Below, one piece after another: positions 49,901 through 62,776 of a stretch of 64,000 nt of DNA. The position numbers and the translations under genes were made by a program. The DNA lies in contig NC_092675.1 in the NCBI RefSeq assembly GCF_964355755.1, forward strand, positions 26,204,412 to 26,268,411. Reading direction: 5' to 3'. The notes under the pieces are model-generated. The model saw only the letters and a program-made list of their open reading frames with translations, had not been told where the DNA came from and searched no databases. This DNA is from Antedon mediterranea (lineage: Eukaryota; Echinodermata; Crinoidea; Comatulida; Antedonidae). Each line of letters starts with the position of its first letter. The stretch's first letter is position 1.

Positions 49901-50995
49901 ACCTAAATGAATGTAAAGTAGTCCAATGATATTTCTTAATATTCATTCGTCAGTGGAAAATTACTTCTATTTATTGTCATTTGCATATAAGATATACTTA
50001 CATACAATTAAATTAACTAAAACGATAGATATGTGACATTGATATAAAACAAACATTTAATTGGCGTTTCTCACACGAATATAACAAAGTTTTGTCTTTT
50101 TTTAAACATTTTGTCTAAATCTAAGTCAAATTCACGTATTATTATCAACAATATGATCTATAAAATATAGCTTAAGTTCCCATTATAGAAAACCAATTTG
50201 TTATGCGTCATTATAAGTTCATTATCAAGTTTATGAACGTTAATTTTACTTTGTGTTTGTTTCAAAGTAAACAAAAACTACGTAAGAATGTAACCAAGCA
50301 TGATAACCATGAGTCGAATGGTCAAAATGTTTACAAGAACTATGCAACCAGTGATGAACACGTTTACCAAGATTTTGAATCAAATGAGAAGGTTTACCAG
50401 AATTCTGCAACAACTAACGAATCCGTATCACGGTAAATAATAAATGTGCTTTGTTATTTTGTCAAATGCATTATTTAACAGATAGTTAGTCGGAGTTAAT
50501 GCATAATTATAATAGCATCATTTTTTATTTTGTTTTTTTGTATCATTGTGTTTAAATAATGGTTGATTTTCCCCTCATTGAATATTTGTTGTACATGCTA
50601 ATGAATTTTACATTGATGTAGATCATTTCTTTCTTATCATTTCAATTATCTCGTAATGATATTATACTTGCTGGTTTCAGCAGAGCAAAACTACACATAA
50701 ATGCGAGTAAATCTGCCGATGAAATGTCAGTCGAGTTCCACGTTTATCAAAATTATGAAATTAAGGATAACGATTCAGGAAATCCCTCATGGTAAGAAAT
50801 TAATTTGACACAATGGTAATACAAAACAACAGCTTCTAGAGACAGTAACAATTTCTAGCTACTGAATTAATCCAAATGATATATTCAAAATTATTGTTTA
50901 CATTAAGGTAATATTTGTTGTTTTATATTTTCAGCAATTTTGAAAATGGTGACGAACCACGTGATCATTCTTACGAATCTGTTGTTTTGAATTAG
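43978..50995 (+). CDS. Tie-like kinase-less receptor, copy 5 (frameshifted EGF2, expanded tail)
   Basis: Exons: 43978-44026 (signal peptide), 44260-44544 (Ig1), 45221-45472 (Ig2), 45920-46054 (EGF1), 46665-46815 (EGF2, broken), 47096-47236 (EGF3), 47445-47570 (EGF4), 47666-47944 (Ig3), 48588-48899 (FN3-1), 49167-49234 and 49375-49603 (FN3-2), 49734-49830 (transmembrane, AGVFIG), 50268-50432, 50681-50791 and 50935-50995 (tail). EGF2 is 151 bp instead of 150, with TAA at 46715-46717. Skipping this phase-1 exon leaves 769 codons in frame. The Ig3 donor is GTTTGT where its sisters have GTAAGT. The first tail exon is enlarged to 165 bp with VYKNYA, VYQDF and VYQNS; the second has VYQNY. The last exon has SYESV and ends VVLN-stop, having lost both the YxLP and YVN motifs. 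Confidence 0.75.
46093..46180. mobile_element. Possible Penelope-like 3' end fragment
   Basis: AGGTGGATCAAAGCATATTG, followed by ATCGAAACGTC, resembles the ...GATCGAAACGTC 3' tails I associate with Penelope-like elements, and it lies in the EGF1-EGF2 intron of copy 5. No coding part is visible. Weak support. Confidence 0.3.
46665..46815 (+). pseudogene. Frameshifted EGF2 exon of copy 5
   Basis: Aligned to the 150-bp EGF2 exons of the other copies it has one extra base. The first part reads CGANRHGWNCENRCC in frame, then TAA at 46715-46717. The remainder (NKQFCLPDPYGCTC, SGFKGISC) is perfect in the +1 frame. Splice sites look intact. A recent one-base insertion, or an assembly error, would explain it. 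Confidence 0.85.
48231..48345. repeat. Small element with short inverted ends
   Basis: AAACTAATGAGAGGGAAGT near 48236 is mirrored by ACTTCCCTCTCAGTTT near 48337, a ~12-bp core inverted repeat around a ~75-bp centre. It may be a miniature inverted-repeat element in the Ig3-FN3 intron of copy 5. Target-site duplication is not clear. Confidence 0.45.
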
Positions 50996-52557
50996 TTCAA
51001 AGTGACAATTTAAATTACATTGAGGGTGTAATTAATTTTACGGTAGACGTATTATTCTGAATTAGAAATATTAATTTACTGAGACTAGTCTACTATGTCG
51101 GTGGCTAATTAGCGGTGTATTAATAGAAAATAAACAAACATACAATATATTTATAATTAAACAAATACCCAGAATATAATTGTTCTATGGAATACACAGA
51201 AATAATAAAGTTAATACATACATTATTTAGACATTACATTTATTAGAACGGACCAGCAAATGGAGAGCCAACCTCCATTGAGGTGGGGGAAAAAACAGAC
51301 TAATTGGTATGTCCAAAATAAGTAAGTAAATGTATATAAGAATAAGTTTAGAAAAAGTATATAATCTGTTTATGTTTGAGTTTATAAGTTAATGTTTCAA
51401 GAATAAGATTTTGAGAATCAGAATTTTTGGTTTGGAATCATCGGTTTTTCTATAAAGTCATTACTGTGTTTGTAGATGCTGTTGTTGTCTTTAATCATTT
51501 TGTTACTTTATAATTCAGATGTATAACAAGTCATTCTGAGGCTTAGGCGATTTTATTATCTCCTTTCTAGATCTTTACTGGATCCACTCTCTGTGAAAAA
51601 TTTTCATTCAATAATAATAATTATGATAATACATAATATGTTCGTTTAAGTTTATATAGTTTTTAGCCAAAAACAGAACCAATTTACTACTGAAAAATAA
51701 AGCCAACCTAGTGTCGCCAGAATAACTTATATTCAAGTGCGTTTTTTTAAATGTTGACGTTAAGATTCGGTTAGCTATGTAACACCCGGTTGACAATACG
51801 AACAAGCATCTACCATGATAAAGAACATCACTATATACGGAGTCGTTCACGTGTGCTATGCATTGTACTTCTAATCATTTGAATGGAACATTGAGCCGTT
51901 GGTTCCGTACGCAGAATTCACACGCGATAACAAAATAGTTACAATATTACAATAGCAGAGTTTTGATCTCAGTAGGCGTATTTGAAATGGAGGATTTTCG
52001 GATGTAATGCCAATTTTTGAAATCCCAAGTTTATTGGCAAGTTTTATTGTATCTAACTGTCTATGTATATCTATTGTACTATTGTTATTTTGCTCTTCTG
52101 TGATTTCTTACATTGTTATTCATATTAAAACCATCATGTTTTTCATTTACTGTTTCATTCCACTTGTATTTACACAACGAGCGAGTTTGATTTTCGTCTG
52201 AAGTTTAATATCAATTATGTAAGTACTCTTATTTTAAAGAATTTCATGTATTCATGTCCAACCGCCACTGGTTTAGATAAGAATAATATTCTGAAAATAT
52301 TAATGTTTTATTACTATCTGGAATGATTACAGAGATGAAAATATAGAATGGTTTTATATTTCACCATGAATAGGTGCTAGAAACCAAAAATTAAATTAAT
52401 ATTAATAATAACTAGAAATTGTGTAAGATACTGTCAGTCTCAGGTGTGGCCACGAAGTAAAAATATGTCCTAATTAGCTACGAAATGTTTTTGTATGTAT
52501 GTTATTATTTTAACTAAACACAGCAATGACAAGAAATATCTTGTATTTTAGAAAACT
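50996..52557. other. Spacer between copies 5 and 6
   Basis: Starts with the 3' UTR of copy 5 (AATAAA-like words near 51126 and 51204). Several short open frames (for example 51850-51608 minus, 52007-52201 plus) lack recognisable domains. TTGTATTTTAGAAAACT just before 52558 repeats the acceptor-like leader seen before the other start codons. Confidence 0.5.
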
Positions 52558-52732
52558 ATGATTGGTAGGCCTACAGTTCTACTCTTGTTTCAACTTATTT
52601 TGTCCTGCTTTGGTAAGTCAAAGTTTAAAAATAATTCATGCAGATATAAAAAAAATATACAATATTATTTTCTTGTTCCAGATATCTGCATATTTTTACA
52701 GTCTGAAGATATATGAAGACTATACACAGCAA

Positions 52733-53327
52733 AATTCTGATTCTTGTTTTAAGAAAAAAAAAACTTGTTTCAAGCAAAATATTTCTTGAAACAAGTAAAT
52801 TTTGCCTTGTCCGTATTTCAATACTTTTTTGTTTACCAAGAATCGTAAAATTCTTAACAAGAATCACACAAATTCTTATCAAGAAAATTATTCTTATCAA
52901 AAAATAATACTTTAAGAACAATATTCTTACCAAGATTTAAATTGTTTTTTTCATTCTTGTTTTAAGCAGTATCTGCCTTAAATTAAGTAACAATTTATCG
53001 ATTTTTAAAAATAGAATTCTTGTTTCAAGCAATATTTTTCTTAAAATAAGTAAGAATATTCCGATTTGTATTTTTTTTGAATTCTTGTTTCAAGGAAGAT
53101 ATTTCTTAAAATAAGTAAGAATATTCCGATTTGTATTTTATAGAATTCTTGTTTCAAGCAATATATTTCTTAAAATAAGTAAGAATATTCCGATTTGTAT
53201 TTTTTTGAATTCTTGTTTCAAGCAAGATATTTCTTAAAATAAGTAAGAATATTCCGATTTGTATTTTATAGAATTCTTGTTTCAAGCAATATATTTCTTA
53301 AAATAAGTAAGAATATTCCGATTTTTA
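52733..53327. repeat. Minisatellite with ~63-bp units in copy 6
   Basis: From about 53014 five near-identical units run head to tail, each with GAATTCTTGTTTCAAGCAA, TATTTCTTAAAATAAGTAAG and AATATTCCGATTTGTATTTT. Unit length is about 63-66 bp. Upstream (52733-53010) lie more diverged relatives, including a perfect inverted repeat CTTGTTTCAAG (52764-52774) / CTTGAAACAAG (52785-52795). The last unit fuses with the EGF4 remnant near 53325, replacing the acceptor and the first codons of that exon. Confidence 0.85.
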
Positions 53328-53763
53328 TGGAGAAAATTGTGATATGGAATGCAAAGCCTGCAACGAATGTCACAGACTAACTGGAAAATGCATCACGTGT
53401 GCAACGAATTATCTTGAACCCGACTGGGAAATTCTTTTCTTTCATTCTTTATTGTGAACTTTAGTCCGAGAGTGAAATAAACAGTAATGTTTAATTGATT
53501 TATAACCATGCAATGCATTTTTATGCATTTTTAATTCAAAGGAATCATCAATACCACAGTTACAAAAGCCAATAACGGCCAGAGAGTACAACTTCATCAT
53601 GTAAAGTCTACCAAAGTAAGACTGAATTGCTTCCTTTCCTTTACACTCTTATAACAATAGACTGATCGAGAGAGTAACATTTTAATTTTTACATTATTGT
53701 GATGTTATATTAAGACAGTCTTTTTCATGAGAATGACCAATGAGTTACATCTTAATTTTGTAG

Positions 53764-53892
53764 AATGCCAACCTAACTTGTACGGAGAAAACTGTGAAGT
53801 TGAATGCAATAAACCATGCGAGTGCCACAGAACTGACAGATGCATAAAAGGGACGTGTTTTTCCAATTGGCTTGAACCTGATTGTAATAATG
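53764..53892 (+). CDS. Surviving EGF4 exon in copy 6
   Basis: 129 bp, phase 1 to phase 1, TGTAG acceptor and GTGAGT donor. It encodes ECQPNLYGENCEVECNKPCE, then CHR and a CIKGTC...NWLEPDC end, closest to EGF4 of copies 1 and 2, whereas the remnant at 53328 resembles EGF4 of copy 5. The exon is intact but its gene is not. Confidence 0.65.
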
Positions 53893-56800
53893 GTGAGTAA
53901 AATGTTCAATGAAAATGGTAACATATTTTGGTTTTTAAGTAATTAATTTGTTATTCAACCGTTAATTAATTATATATAGTAAGTAGTGCGGCTCTAACTA
54001 TGTTATATTTTATATATACGTAGAAACAATAGACACAAAATATTGTGAAACATACATTTTCTGTCATAGCTGATGTTGATGCGACATACACGTGTGTAAT
54101 ATTGCAAAAAGGTATATCAGCTCAGAGTGTCATCTCTGAAGAAATATTTGGTAAATAGAATCATACTTTTTAAGGCTTCGTCATCTAAACAATTAAATTA
54201 CATTTAAAATGTCATCCATATTGTTTTCAATTTTTCTATTAGACTGCGTTAATTAATGGGGTGTATTACATCTAGTCCTAATCTATAAACAAATCCCATA
54301 TTTTTAAAAACAAAGTTAAACCATTTCAAGAGGAATTAAAACATGTTCTGAAAATATATTGCGTGAATTATATTATATTGTTTTAATGATTTGTATATTA
54401 TTTGCAGATGACCCTAATAGCCGTAATCACTTTTTCCATTAAAGATTTCTAGGTTGATACTAATTTTATTAGAGTATAATTTTGTACAGAATTAAAACAC
54501 TTCGTGATTAAAATTAGCTTACAACCTTAGTATTCCTGTGTTTTTCTGACATTTTACTTATATTTATTATTCTTTCAAACAGTATTCTTTAACAATTTCA
54601 GAATGTGAAGATGGATCAAATTCTGGTGGCATAGTTGCTGGTACTTTGATAGCAGGTGTGTTTATTGGTGTTCTAATTACTATCATGGTAACACTAGGTT
54701 AAGTTATAATAAATATGTATACATTTTGGCACTTCTGCTTTTCGCACCCGCTTGGTATTTCCACTACAAATTACAAACTAACTTTATCGTGGACCTCATA
54801 AGATACATTTTATGAGACTTCATGAAGTTCTTATGGTGCCAAATTCTGGTGTGCTATCCAAAGTTAGTTACCACATTTTGAGTCGAAATACAAGGTGGTT
54901 ACGAAACAACTGTTAAGATATATTACCTCACTCACAAAATCATAAATATGTTTTGGTATTTCGAAGGTTCGTATTACTTTTGAAAAAGACATTTCATACA
55001 TTTTATATCATACATCAATATTGGTTTTAGTTGATACAAACCAGGGAAGTGTACCTTTACCTGCATCAAGTAATTATTTTATGTTATTTATTTCAGAATA
55101 GTAGGCCTAATTTATTTCTTAAATTGTTGTCTTCAATTAATTCTGACAGACCATGTATTGCTGATTTTAAGTGAGATTTCGCTCTATGAATATTATTATT
55201 ACCGGTAATGAATGGTACAAATATGTATCATGCCTATTAATACTAATACTTAAAAGGAGGTATGCTATATCATGTCTTTGTGAAGAATATCAAAGCAATT
55301 GTATTGAATGTAGCAATACACTTTTAGATAATCCCTCGCCATTTAAATAGTGTGTGGTTTGAGTTGCCTTAATAATAGAGGAACGATGGTAAAACATATC
55401 TACAAACGTCAGTAGGATACCATCCAGGGTATTTGATTCATATGAATATATCATGAAATTGTTAATTTCACCATAGAAAGGACCAAATGAATGGTTTAGT
55501 ATAATCTGGATTTAGACTGTCAACCTACATTTCTGCAAGTCATGAATTAGTAGTATAAACAAAAATCTCATCAGTTGTTTGTGAAATTATAGTTTAAAGA
55601 ATGTGTGGCAGGGCAATGATAATGTCTCTCGGAGGACTGAGATATGTAAATACTTATAAAATACATTAGGCGATAAAATAACAGGTCAAATACATATTTT
55701 AGTCAATCAAACCGATTATAAATATAAATATGACTTTCAAAATGAATTGACGTCAATTCAACTAATAATATGTTTTGCGTTTTTGTTTTAAAGCAAACAA
55801 AGACTAGGTAAGAATAGAAGGAAATCTGATAAAGATATGTCAAATTTTCAACACGTTTACAAGAATTCTACAATTTACGGTTCTTCTCCTTCATGGTAAA
55901 AGTCTCTTCTTTTGTTTTATTAAGTCAAATGATGATTTTGAGATGAAATAAAACACAATTAAACACGCGTATTTACAATATTCTATATATATAATCATCT
56001 AAGGATTGAGAAAGAATGAATATTTTGTCTTATTTTTCTTCATCCGTTTCTTATACTGTATTTCGATTTTTGTGGAGCATTTTTACAAACTATGCTAATT
56101 TGTATATGCTTTTGTTGAAAACAATTTAAAACAATTATTAGATTATAGACATTCTCAACCAGATTTTATTTCCTTTTGAAACACATGGTGTACAGCAAGC
56201 CTACTGTAACTTGGTGTTTATTAACCATGCAGAATGAACAGTTTTATTCAGTTTAGTACAGATTAATTAATTTCTTTCAAAGCAAAATGAATCAACGAAC
56301 GAGTAAATCTAATGAGACCGTAACAAACAAGCCAGACGCGTATCAAGATTATAAAAAGGGTAAAGAATCCGATTACTCTTCGAGGTAAATGTCATTTTAA
56401 ATGTAAACTTTTTCTAATTATTAATAACATTTGTTATTTTACCAAATCAACAATGATGATAATAAAAAAAAATTAGACATTAAATATTTAATATTGAAAA
56501 AAAAATGAATAAAACATACATTGGTTTCAAATTGTTTGTTATTATATTATTTCAACGTTCACATGGATGTAATGTTTACTTACAATATTTATTTCATTTC
56601 AGGAAAAACCCAAATCAAGAAAGTATTTACGAATTACCTGATGAAAATGCTTATGATTATAGTTATGAAAATTAGTTGAAAGTAAAAATCATAGGATATC
56701 GCGGGTGTATAATCTAGGACATTGAGCTTCAAATAGCAACGTTTTAATTATCTAACACAGTTAGCTGAATTTCAACCGCTCAACTGGCTCGCTTTAAAGT

Positions 56801-58774
56801 AAACACTTAGGCCTAGCGAGAAGGAAACTGATAGAAAGCCTGGAAAAAAATACACTTTTCAAAATCAGATGCAAACCTTTCAAAGTATACTCGAATTACA
56901 TTAAGTAGAATAAACACTATAACAACGTGCACATAGCTTATAGTTCCTGGTAAATTACCGGCTGTAAAAGAAAGTTTGTTTCCTACCTTACACTGATACG
57001 AATACATTTTAAGTCCCATTCACTACGTTTTTAGATCTAATTTAAGGTCACAAACTACATTTAATGTAAAATAAATACCATATGGTCCTACTTGAGATAA
57101 CTTTTTTCGTCTTTAAATGGTTAAATATGCAAAAAATAAGGCGATTCTAATCATTTTAGCGGCCCGCTATAAATCCCAACATACATTGTAGGCGGATAGA
57201 TATTTTTGTTTTTCTTCTGTAATTCACTCACTTTTCGATCGATCGTGAGGCCCAATATACAAATGGAAGACTCCTTAGCGAAAATATTGGTTTTCCCCAA
57301 GTTGTATCATCGGAGTCTGGCAAAACAGAAAGATAATTAATGCAGCAACTATACAACGTCAGGATAGGCATAATATGCTAGCGTACCGATGTTCGTACGT
57401 TACCCATGTTTACCAGCTAGGCCTACAAAACTAAGCCTAGTTAGGCTAGGCCTAAAAACTGCCAACGCCGAGAGGTCATTCACCGTGACCTACTTAGGTA
57501 GTTAGTGCATTGTTTCTCTCTTCTTTATCATAATTTACCATAAAACGTACATTTCAGACAAGGAATGGTTTAATGTTTTAAAGTAATATATATGCAGTCT
57601 TTTTACATTTACAAAACGTCGACACAAGTGTAGGGAATGGGTCTTTAAATTCTTTTTAAACAGTTTTTGTATGGACATATCACCAATACTGTATTTTGTT
57701 TGAGTTATTTTACTTTATCCTGTTTTTTTTTTCAATGTTATTTTTATATAATAGGCCTCTATGTGCCATATTGAATATTATAATCAAACATATTATTGTA
57801 ACATAAAACTGTATTGAAAGTAATAATACTATTAAAAATATATATGCCTAGCTGAATATGAATCATTTGAGTATTAATATCCAATGTGCAAGGGAAATAT
57901 CCGTTAAACTTCCCTTGAAAAAAAGGCCGACATGCCAGACAGTGTAAACAACCTTCTTTATTGTGATTTTTTCCTGTTGAAAAGAAACCACGGCACGATA
58001 AACACTATATACTGTATTGTATACATTTCAATTGAATGATTCAACCAAAAACTATTAGGTGCTACTCATTCCATGTTTTAGACGTAAGTCGGAATAAGGT
58101 TTTGATTTCGATCTGACGCTAAACTCGGTAAGTAGGCCTAAGCCTAACTGACATTTTTAAACATAATATACCGTATCTTCACAGATTTTCATTAGTATCA
58201 ACCTTATAGTAATATAATTTATAAGGTTTTAAATAATTACGTATATTAATTTACGCTCGCTTCGCTCGCGTACCATCTAGGTCGTGCCCACAGATGGTTC
58301 TCGAATACATAATAATTTCAGCGTTAAAAAACTGGCGATTTCAAATGTACGTACCGCAGGACAATAATACATGTCGTGTACAGGAACGAATAAATAGACA
58401 CTGTGATTTATGTACTCAACTAAAATTAGCACCCTATTACTTCCGAAAGAGAAACTTGTCACAAAATAAGACCAATTGTTTAAGTCAAATTTAAACAAAC
58501 TTAATGTGTGTTTTGTATGTAACATTAGGGTTGAGGGATGGGGAAGAGGATGGGTGCAAAGAGGAACAATGTTAAAATATATTCTTTATCCATTTAGTAA
58601 CGAAATATTAATTGCTTTCATGTTTTACAAATAATATACCACTAAACACAGTAAAACATTGCGATGTAATACTTTGTTGAAACTATCACCGTCCTAGTCG
58701 ATTGAAATAGTACAGCACATGTAACGATACATCACTACGACGTGTATATGTTTATAATATAATGTAAAACAATT

Positions 58775-59560
58775 TGTGAAAACCACCTCTATTCGGGGAA
58801 AATCATAAATTCGATTTAATCGTCAATAAATATTAAATTATCTAACTCAACTTAATTAGTAGGCCTAATGGTTTTCAATTGTTTCTTAGAGCCAATTCAT
58901 ACTTAAGTTGGTTCCTACCCTACCCACCAAAGTTGTTCTGCGTTTAGGGCATGTGATGTACCGTAGGCCTATTCTCTACTGGTTTTACAACGCTACTCAT
59001 GCCAGTGAGGGAAAGGTGATGATGTGGGTGGTTTAACTGCAATAATAAAGATTTGTACATAATATACGGCGAGTGAAAACGCTAGCTCATTATCCGTTTA
59101 AAAAAAAATTATATCCAACCTCTGCAGCACAGATTGAAAACAAAAATGGATCGAATTTCGAGTATACAGTGCTGTACTTGCCTTTACGACACCTGAGGGA
59201 ATAGACACTTGTGAAACAGAGATTGGAATGTTCCATTCATCGCAAATCAATACATTTGTATAATCGTATATTAAATCTATCAAAATAGCATTTTTTATAG
59301 AAAATCGGCCTGTCTTCAACATTATGATGCTGTACTCTAGCTGTCCAACCAGTTTTTAGCTATTAAAAACAATTATCGTAGGAGGAGATAGGAAAATGTG
59401 AAGCCTCCTCGTATTTTTGTGGCGGGTATTTTTCAAGATGGACATCCATTAGACAGTGTATACCACGATCGGAAAACACCCCTATTTGGGGCAAATCGTT
59501 GAACCTAAATTCGTTTTAATCGTCAATAACTAATTACCTAACTCAATTTAATTAGTAAAC
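58775..59560 (+). repeat. Diverged direct repeat pair
   Basis: About 58775-58864 and 59470-59560 share the order CCTCTATTCGGGG / CCCCTATTTGGGG, AATCGT..., AAATTCG.TTTAATCGTCAAT, and TAACTCAA.TTAATTAGTA. They are separated by about 600 bp. Non-coding. Confidence 0.55.
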
Positions 59561-62500
59561 AGGGTTACATCAGATGGTTAAAATCAGTACCGAAAGTATG
59601 AACCAACTTTATATACCATCGAGTAGAAATTCTAGAAATAAACCGAGATTTACCGAATTTTGCCCTTACGTAAATTTATATATAGATGCAATATATATAT
59701 AACACGATTTTGTGCCATAACGGATTTCTACAATCCGCATTATTTATAGAATTTCATTAAAAAAAAGCTGTCATTAGAATTAAAAATATTATTTGAAAAA
59801 AACACATGTGGTTGTAAGACTTGTTTAATTATTGAGAAAGCATACAGTTTGATCAGTGGGACAGCCAGTCGACAAATCGTGTCAAATTTCGACTTGGAGA
59901 GGGCGCCCTACTTTTCTAATTTAGTTCAAAATTGCTAAATTTTAGGGTGTTGGAAAAACATAATATTTGTAAATTTAGCTGATTATCGGAAAAATATTGT
60001 TAGTGAAATAAATTCATAAATGGTTTTAATATATTGTCATGTAAAATTAAATGTATTTGAACAAAACGATAATCTGTAATTTAACGGCAAAATCAACCAA
60101 TGTCTTTTTTTCGAAATTGTACCCTAGAAAATCATTAAAATAAAATATTTAGAAAAATTGAACAGTCCTGAATTTAAAATCCCTGTTAGAAAAATTAATA
60201 ATCTACAGAATACGATATTAAGATACAAAATTCGGTGGTTGGGATGCAGCTCCGACTATTCAAACTAAAGGTACCACTATTTGTTTCATCGAAAACTAGC
60301 GAAACCGCCACATCGTCATCGTGTTTATGAATTTATTTATATCGAACGATATACGCGATGTTTATAATTGTCCGCGTATAAGAATTCATATAAATAAATA
60401 CATTCCAATACAACGTATATTATTACTTGTTTATTTATCACAGTATACATTTTAGTTGAGGAATATTTATCATAACTATTATAATAGCTTTTATACGAGT
60501 CCGAGGCCTAGCCCTATTAGCGACCGATTGTTCCAGGGGCGGAAAGTCACTTAGTGACGTTGTGATCGGGCGCGTCGGGCCTAGCTAATATTAATAATAT
60601 GACCTGAAATAAGCGGCTAACAAGAACTGTTATATACTTGCTTACAATTGTTTTGTTATTGATGAACAAACAAGCAATTAGATTGAATAACAAATTATTT
60701 ATTCATTTTTTTTGGGTAAAAACATGTACAAACTAGTACTGTATAATATAAATTATAATATTAGTAATATTAAACTAATACAGTATTAATAAAATATAAA
60801 AAAATAGGCCTAACATACAATAAATATTCAATTTCTAAGGTCTACCACATGACAATAACATAATTTACAGAGTATAGTGTAGTAGGTTTGCATTCAACAT
60901 AAATATTTGTAATTCAACATTTTGTTTTAAATAATTAAATTATAGTTTGGGTATGACAATGTCGGTAGGTACCGGTGTCATCTTTTTATCCACTTCACTC
61001 TCAGTTTGAAGTCACAAAGACAAAGAACTCTGCATCATCAACGATTCCTGAAAGTGTCAGAAAAAATAATAAATATTATTTAAAAAAATGTTAATGTCTG
61101 GTTGTATATATAATTATAATATTATATGATGACATAAAAGTAAGGCAAATGAAAGCTGTATTTTATTAATTAAATTACAGTATTTATTTACTATTATTAT
61201 TTATATAATCTAGGCCTACTGGTACTAGAAGCCTAATAAATCAAATAATAAATGAAAAATAAAATAATAATATTAATACTGATTGAAAAAAAGTATTTTT
61301 TTTGCGGGGATCAGATCACCAGGCTAGGCCGGCCAGGACCAATGATACTCGTAATCAGTACAACTTAACGACTATCGGATCAGCATCAACACAGTACAAC
61401 ACACGTCTCGCTATCGCCTATACTGAAACACGTGTCTCGCGTTGCCGAAACCACGCTCACAGCTAGAAAATGTACCTACCTTTCGAGGCCTGAGAATACA
61501 CCAACAAATTTTGAACAGGATAGAAATATATCATACTCGATTAAACTAATATTATTCATGATAAAACAATTGATTATAATCTTTTTAATTTGTTGGGATG
61601 CACCTCCGACTATTCAGAAAATGGACAACAAAACAGTAGTCAAATCGTACCACATTTATAAATTTCACGAGTCCCGACTTCAGTCGCCGAATGTATTGTA
61701 TTAGCTTCGGTTTCTTTGAAGGAAACCGATTGGTAATTATTCAATAATACTTATTAGGAAATGCTTTTACCATAATAGGTAATGTTGGGCGGTTCTTAAA
61801 TATTCATGAGAGCTTAAAATAAAACAGCACTTATTTGCTAGGCGACGAAAAATCGTGGTTTCAGTTTTCAACGATAGGTGGCGCTTCAAAATCGTCAATG
61901 CGGAAGTAAGTCGATTTTACACGATTTAACGGTCAAAACGCGAAGTGGCTTTCCCACTGTGATAATGTCAGCCATAGTGTACATTATGGTGCATTTTGGA
62001 GATAATAAAAGATCAATAAAATAGATCGACAATATGCAAGTCCTTGTTTATTCTATAAATATATAATTCGCTATCATTTTCATAATTATAGAAAAAAAGA
62101 TACTAGCTTTTTTAGGTTAAAATATAGGCCCTACTGTCCGTTTTACAAAACAAAAATAGGCATTACACAATGAGTTTTGTTTGGATTATGAGCTTCTTAT
62201 TTAAACTAGGTTTAATGTGCAGAAACTACTTTATTTAAAAAATAAATAAATGGTATGGGCAAAAAAAAACTTTACAATGTCCATTTTTTTCGCGAAGTAC
62301 ACACAAAACAAAGAAAACAAATTTTAATAACTGCAGAATATTTTTAATTTTTAATCATTCATTGTTTTAATACAAATAGCTGAATAAAAATGAATGAAAA
62401 AAATAAATTAATAATAAAACAAGCAGCTGACGAGATTCGACGCGATTAAGATTATATAAGACAACTAAGATTATATAAATTTATGTTTTAAGTTATGGAT

Positions 62501-62776
62501 TATATACATTTATCTTCTTATATAACTCATTCATTTAAATCCTTTAAAATTAACACTATTTTGACAGGAAGGAAAACAATTAGGTAAATAAGTTTATATT
62601 GTTGAACATTGGTTGTGATAAATTGATTTTCACATTTTCTGACTTGTAATTCTACCATTTTTAGATTGTATATTTCCTGAAGTACACACACAAATCGTGC
62701 ACTGTATTGTGGTTGTGTTGTTGTTTATTATATTTTGTCTGAAATCCTAATTCAACCATGCGTAAAATAGAAAGCC

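Larger units (their letters stand above)
52558..56675 (+). pseudogene. Wrecked Tie-like receptor, copy 6
   Basis: Recognisable parts: signal-peptide exon 52558-52612 (ends phase 1 with a good donor); an EGF4 remnant about 53328-53430 whose start is overrun by a minisatellite and whose donor is gone; an Ig3 start fragment about 53542-53618; an intact-looking EGF4 exon 53764-53892; an Ig3 end fragment about 54022-54151; a transmembrane exon 54602 to about 54700 (AGVFIG); tail exons 55794-55895, 56283-56384 and 56603-56675 (VYKNS, AYQDYKK, IYELP, terminal YEN). Ig1, Ig2, EGF1-3 and both FN3 domains are missing. The transmembrane donor GGGTAAG is mutated to GGTTAAG, so the frame runs into TAA just after the membrane segment. 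Two EGF4-Ig3 pairs suggest a partial duplication before decay. It probably does not make a full receptor; a short membrane-anchored product is conceivable but not supported. Confidence 0.8.

Noticed and set aside
58245-58275. CGCTCGCTTCGCTCGCG as an element end or origin
   Set aside because: Only a short self-complementary word, with no matching partner found nearby.
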